The notes under the pieces are model-generated. The model did not search any database. It was not told the DNA's origin and saw only the letters and a list, made by a program, of their open reading frames with translations. 9,807 bases of DNA, from assembly GCA_018648945.1 (NCBI GenBank), contig JABGQJ010000254.1:1-9807 (forward strand), given 5' to 3'. Below are positions 6,868 through 9,807 of the stretch, one piece after another. The translations under genes and the position numbers were made by a program. How positions within the stretch are numbered: position 1 is the stretch's first letter; each line of letters starts with the position of its first letter. This stretch comes from Victivallales bacterium (lineage in GTDB: Bacteria; Verrucomicrobiota; Lentisphaeria; Oligosphaerales; Lenti-02).

Positions 6868-8241
6868 ATGAACGATCTCGCCTGGATTTTCCGCAGTCGG
6901 CCCTTCGCCTACTCCACTGTCTATGCGCACCCCGACATTGGGCAGCGCGCCGCCTACGTGCCGGGACCATGCTCGGTACGCCCCGACATTCCCCCCGATG
7001 TCGCGTGCGTCTGCAAGAACGAGTCGAACTGCACCGTGCGCTTTGCGGACGGCATGTGGCTGACCACCTGGAGCCAAGGCTCGGCCGAGGGCGCGCCCGA
7101 CGAGTATATCGTCTTCGCCACCAGCCACGACCAAGGCCGGACATGGTCCGCTCCCCAACGCATCGTCGGCTGGCGCACGGAGTTCCAGGAACGCATTGCC
7201 TACGGCATCCCGTTCCTCGTACCGGAAAGCGAGAGGCTCTATCTCTTCTTCTTCATCGACCACCGCATCCTCACCGGCCAGAGCCCCGTCGTCCCCGAGC
7301 GCAATGGCCTTCACGTCATCCACTCCGATGACCGGGGCGGAACGTGGACCCAGCCCCGCCAAGTGCCCGTTTCCCTGCCCGAATTCTCCTTCGCCCCCGG
7401 ACATGCCCATTTCTGGGTGAACCACTCCCCTGCCCTGCTCCCCACCGGCGACGTTGCCTTCACGGTTTCCCTCTCCACCTACGGCAAGCGCTGGCAACTC
7501 GGCGTCGCGGAGGTCCGTACCATCCACTGTCAGAACATCCTCACCGAAGCGGACCCCGCCAAACTCCGCTTCCGGGTCTTCCCGGAAGGCGACGCGGGCA
7601 TCCGCGTGGATCCTGCCAAGGGCATCGACAGCCCCGCCCTTGCCCGCCTGATCCAGGCATTCGACCCCGCCCAGTCTGCCGCTGAGATCGCCTGGAACTT
7701 CCAGGAAATGACCATCGTCCCCACCGCCGATCCGGACCGCTGGCTCGGCGTGGGCCGCTGTTACCTGGGCTCCCCCGCGATCACCGTCTCCCACGACCGC
7801 GGCCGAACGTGGGCGCCCGCCGAAGCCCTCCGCTTTGCCCCCGATGGTCCCCCCATCCTCCATCCCATGACCATGTGCCCCATCGCCCGCCTTGCCGACG
7901 GACGCTACATCCTCTTCTTCACCAACAACGACGGCTCCGCCCGCAACGCCGCCCATGTCTGGGACGGCGATGGGCACACCCGCAACCCCCAGTGGTTCGC
8001 CATCGCCCGCGAAATCCCCGGCGAATCCCGCAACGGTGGTCTCCTCTTCGGGACACCCCGCCTCCTCGTCGATGTGGACGACACCATCGATCCCAACCTG
8101 AAGACCGGCCTCAGCATGCCCCAGTTCTTCCAGGACAGCGGTCGCCACTTCGTCTGCTACAACGCCAACAAGGAACACCTCTTCCTCGACGAACTCCCCG
8201 CGAGCGTCCTCGACGAGATGACCCCACCCACCCCGGCATAA
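6868..8241 (+). CDS. BNR/Asp-box protein, sialidase fold, no signal peptide
   Basis: This 457-aa protein has three clear Asp boxes (S-x-D-x-G-x-T-W): SHDQGRTW at 86-93, SDDRGGTW at 153-160 and SHDRGRTW at 308-315. They mark a six-bladed beta-propeller of the sialidase/neuraminidase superfamily. I see no FRIP motif and cannot assign the arginine triad or the Tyr/Glu pair of true sialidases, so a sialidase call would be too specific. The N-terminus (MNDLAWIFRSRPFAYSTVYA) is not a signal peptide, so the protein probably acts in the cytosol, unlike most secreted sialidases. About 145 residues without an Asp box separate boxes two and three, including a helix-like stretch at 252-275. A good AAGGAG supports the start. 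The FAD oxidoreductase follows after 8 nt, which points to one transcript and a shared pathway, probably breakdown of a sugar derivative. Substrate unknown. Confidence 0.85.
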   Translation: MNDLAWIFRSRPFAYSTVYAHPDIGQRAAYVPGPCSVRPDIPPDVACVCKNESNCTVRFADGMWLTTWSQGSAEGAPDEYIVFATSHDQGRTWSAPQRIVGWRTEFQERIAYGIPFLVPESERLYLFFFIDHRILTGQSPVVPERNGLHVIHSDDRGGTWTQPRQVPVSLPEFSFAPGHAHFWVNHSPALLPTGDVAFTVSLSTYGKRWQLGVAEVRTIHCQNILTEADPAKLRFRVFPEGDAGIRVDPAKGIDSPALARLIQAFDPAQSAAEIAWNFQEMTIVPTADPDRWLGVGRCYLGSPAITVSHDRGRTWAPAEALRFAPDGPPILHPMTMCPIARLADGRYILFFTNNDGSARNAAHVWDGDGHTRNPQWFAIAREIPGESRNGGLLFGTPRLLVDVDDTIDPNLKTGLSMPQFFQDSGRHFVCYNANKEHLFLDELPASVLDEMTPPTPA

Positions 8242-8249
8242 TCCTCCCC

Positions 8250-9566
8250 ATGCCCACCGCAACCTACCAGATCCCCAGCCAGGACGTCCCCGTGTTGGGG
8301 ACATACGATGTCGTCGTCTGCGGTGGTGGCCCCGCCGGCTGCGCCGCCGCCCTCGCCGCCGCCCGACATGGCGCACGCGTCCTGCTAGCCGAAAGCCAGG
8401 GCTACCTCGGGGGCGCCCCCTGCACCCAGAACGTGGTCCCCATTCTCAGCACCAACGGGGTCGATTTCCAGGGCGTCTGGCATGAATGGGCGCGGGCACT
8501 CCAGCAACGGAATGGGATCAGCGACCTGCACCGGGAGGCCCGCTGTGGGACCACCTGGTTCGGCGGCTCAACGGACCCGGAAGCCATCAAGCTGGTCTGG
8601 GACGAGCTACTCTCGACCGCAAATGTCCAGATCCTCCATTTCGCACACGCCACTGGTGCAGTCCTTGAAGAAGGCGTGATCAAGGGCGTGGTTCTCCACA
8701 CCAAATCCGGGCCGACCGTCGTTCTGGCCCAGCGAGTGGTCGATGCCACCGGCGACGGCGATGTCTGCGCCTATGCGGGATGTCCGTTCGAGCAGGGCGC
8801 CAATGGCATGCCCTGGGCCATGGGTGTCTCGCTCAATGGTTGGTACGGGAACGTGCCGGTCGCGGCGGAGTATGTGCCGGGCTGGGGCAACCCAGTGGGT
8901 GGCACCGGTCGCAACCTGGGCAACACACCGCTCTTCCAGGCTGGCCTCCTGCGCATGCTTCAAATCGATCCGCTCGATCCCTGGGACCTCTCCCACGCCA
9001 TGCGCGAGGGACGACGCCAGATCTGGGAGCGGCTGCAGGCCAAACGCCAGACACCCAATTGCGAGGGCGTCTTCCTCGCCGGCACCGCACCATTCCCGGG
9101 GGTCCGTTCCAGTCGCCGCATCCGAGGATTGGAGGTCTCCACGAAGGCGGACGCACTGGGACTCTGCAAGCATGCCGATGGCATCGCCCGCTCCTCGTGG
9201 GAAGTCGATATCCACTCCGCCCTTGACCCCAAGCGGAAGCCGGTCATGGACTGCCCCGAGTACGCTGACCGCATGCGCCGGACCGAAGCAGGCGACTACT
9301 ACGACATCCCCTACGGTTGCCTTGTCGCCGCCGATGTGGGCCACCTGTTCATGGCTGGACGGTGCATCTCGGCCGAGCACGAATCCCAGGCCAGCCTACG
9401 CATCCAGCAGACCTGCATGTCGCTGGGCCAAGCCGCCGGCACGGCCGCCGCCCTGAGCATCGAAGCTGGCGTATCGCCAAGGGACCTCGATGCCTCCAAA
9501 CTGGTCGCGCAGCTCCAGCGAGACCGTGCCGCCATCGAGCCCGCATTCGTGCTGGCGGACGCCTGA
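8250..9566 (+). CDS. FAD-dependent oxidoreductase (FAD_oxidored family)
   Basis: This 438-aa protein has an N-terminal Rossmann fold: YDVVVCGGGPAGCAAALAAA at 19-38 with GGGPAG at 25-30, and E48 at the end of the second strand to bind the FAD ribose. DATGDGDVCAYAG (165-177) and the C-terminal FAD loop HLFMAGRCISAEHESQ (365-380) complete the cofactor site. GVRSSRRIRG (284-293) and WEVDIHSALDP (317-327) match the pattern I recall for the FAD_oxidored group common in Planctomycetes and Verrucomicrobia. The likely role is oxidation of a sugar, cyclitol or similar alcohol, but the substrate cannot be read from the sequence. No signal peptide is visible, so it is cytosolic. ATG 8250 is chosen because the Rossmann fold begins about 19 residues later and the upstream frame is a shadow of the BNR gene. 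The 8-nt gap (tcctcccc) has no ribosome site, so translation probably depends on ribosomes finishing the BNR gene. Confidence 0.9.
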   Translation: MPTATYQIPSQDVPVLGTYDVVVCGGGPAGCAAALAAARHGARVLLAESQGYLGGAPCTQNVVPILSTNGVDFQGVWHEWARALQQRNGISDLHREARCGTTWFGGSTDPEAIKLVWDELLSTANVQILHFAHATGAVLEEGVIKGVVLHTKSGPTVVLAQRVVDATGDGDVCAYAGCPFEQGANGMPWAMGVSLNGWYGNVPVAAEYVPGWGNPVGGTGRNLGNTPLFQAGLLRMLQIDPLDPWDLSHAMREGRRQIWERLQAKRQTPNCEGVFLAGTAPFPGVRSSRRIRGLEVSTKADALGLCKHADGIARSSWEVDIHSALDPKRKPVMDCPEYADRMRRTEAGDYYDIPYGCLVAADVGHLFMAGRCISAEHESQASLRIQQTCMSLGQAAGTAAALSIEAGVSPRDLDASKLVAQLQRDRAAIEPAFVLADA

Positions 9567-9577
9567 GGCACAGCCAT

Positions 9578-9593
9578 CGCCCGGCCGCGGGCG
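9578..9593 (+). terminator. Possible operon-end hairpin (no T-run)
   Basis: CGCCCG (9578-9583) and CGGGCG (9588-9593) form a perfect 6-bp GC stem with a GCCG loop, starting 12 nt after the FAD oxidoreductase stop. The position suits a 3'-end or transcript-stabilising hairpin. The lack of a following T-run makes rho-independent termination doubtful. Confidence 0.3.
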
Positions 9594-9682
9594 GCAAGAA
9601 GCAGAGGACAGAGAACGGGAGATCGGACGAATCGGACGGGGCCGGGCCCGTGCAACGCTCGCCCTGCCCAGGCGTCCCGAAT

Positions 9683-9705
9683 CCCGCCCCCTCCCCTCCC
9701 CCCCC
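9683..9705 (-). other. G-quadruplex-type tract (G-rich on the minus strand)
   Basis: The plus strand reads C3-G-C5-T-C4-T-C8. The minus strand therefore has G-runs of 8, 4, 5 and 3 separated by single bases, the classic pattern for a very stable G-quadruplex; the plus strand could form an i-motif. It lies 117 nt after the FAD oxidoreductase stop. Folding and any biological role are inferred. Confidence 0.5.
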
Positions 9706-9729
9706 ATTTCCGTGCATTTCCTACTACTA

Positions 9730-9768
9730 CCAGCCAGCTTCTTGTTTTCTGTACAAGATTCTGGCTAG
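9730..9768. repeat. Imperfect 16-bp inverted repeat
   Basis: CCAGCCAGCTTCTTGT (9730-9745) faces ACAAGATTCTGGCTAG (9753-9768) across a 7-nt loop. Thirteen of 16 positions pair: two 6-bp blocks separated by a 2-nt mismatch, plus one outer pair. There is no T-run on either strand. It could be an operator, an attenuated terminator or a remnant of an element end. Confidence 0.45.
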
Positions 9769-9807
9769 CGACAGACCACAAGTCTCTGACCTCCAGATTA
9801 CAACGAC

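Larger units (their letters stand above)
9567..9807. other. Non-coding tail after the BNR-FAD operon
   Basis: No gene is supported in the last 241 bp. The first part is very GC-rich, with a hairpin at 9578-9593, an ACGGG/CCCGT inverted repeat (9636-9651) and a C-rich tract. From about 9706 the composition becomes clearly AT-richer, with a long imperfect hairpin (9730-9768) and a short one (AGAC/GTCT, 9773-9785). The change could mark a promoter region for a gene to the right, or a junction with other DNA. Confidence 0.45.

Noticed and set aside
7809..8249. N-terminal extension of the FAD oxidoreductase into the BNR gene
   Set aside because: The extension is the BNR coding sequence read in another frame (Pro/Arg/His-rich). 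The Rossmann fold fits a start at 8250.
6724..8376. 550-codon open frame on the minus strand
   Set aside because: It is antisense to the BNR gene, and its Gly/Asp/Val-rich, low-complexity translation mirrors the codons of the real gene.

Overview
The window is GC-rich and bacterial, with short intergenic gaps and little AT-rich sequence. Its gene content is a secreted GH123/DUF4091-like protein with a CBM4/9-type module, a BNR (sialidase-fold) protein paired with an FAD_oxidored flavoenzyme, and a large U32-family protein. That set resembles the Planctomycetes-Verrucomicrobia-Lentisphaerae group or related polysaccharide-degrading phyla. This placement is an inference from family content; the window has no rRNA or tRNA to test it. 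I see no mobile element, CRISPR array or tRNA.

Layout: (1) 1-1875, minus strand: the first 625 codons of an exported glycosidase-like protein that runs off the left edge just after a DEP motif. (2) 1876-2456: a 580-bp gap between divergent genes with a long bulged inverted repeat and a 12-bp direct repeat, and no convincing gene. (3) 2457-6005, plus strand: a two-gene operon made of a 739-aa U32 protein of the RlhA type and, 3 nt later, a 441-aa protein. The second protein joins a TIM-barrel amidohydrolase to a GGQ release-factor (RF-1) domain and a small helical C-terminal domain. (4) 6015-6572, minus strand: a convergent, unrecognised protein with two membrane segments. (5) 6573-6867: a leader with two adjacent hairpins. 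(6) 6868-9566, plus strand: a two-gene operon of a cytosolic BNR/sialidase-fold protein and an FAD-dependent oxidoreductase. (7) 9567-9807: a non-coding tail with a G-quadruplex-type tract and several hairpins.

The most unusual item is the amidohydrolase-GGQ fusion. From codon 222 through the GGQ at 310-312 there is no in-frame ATG, GTG or TTG, so the release-factor domain cannot easily be made as a separate protein. Its partner resembles enzymes that hydroxylate rRNA or tRNA, and RlhA acts near the peptidyl-transferase centre where GGQ domains work. The operon may therefore be a ribosome-rescue or translation-quality module; this is inference. The two outer loci (GH-like protein, and BNR plus flavoenzyme) fit a lifestyle of breaking down complex glycans.
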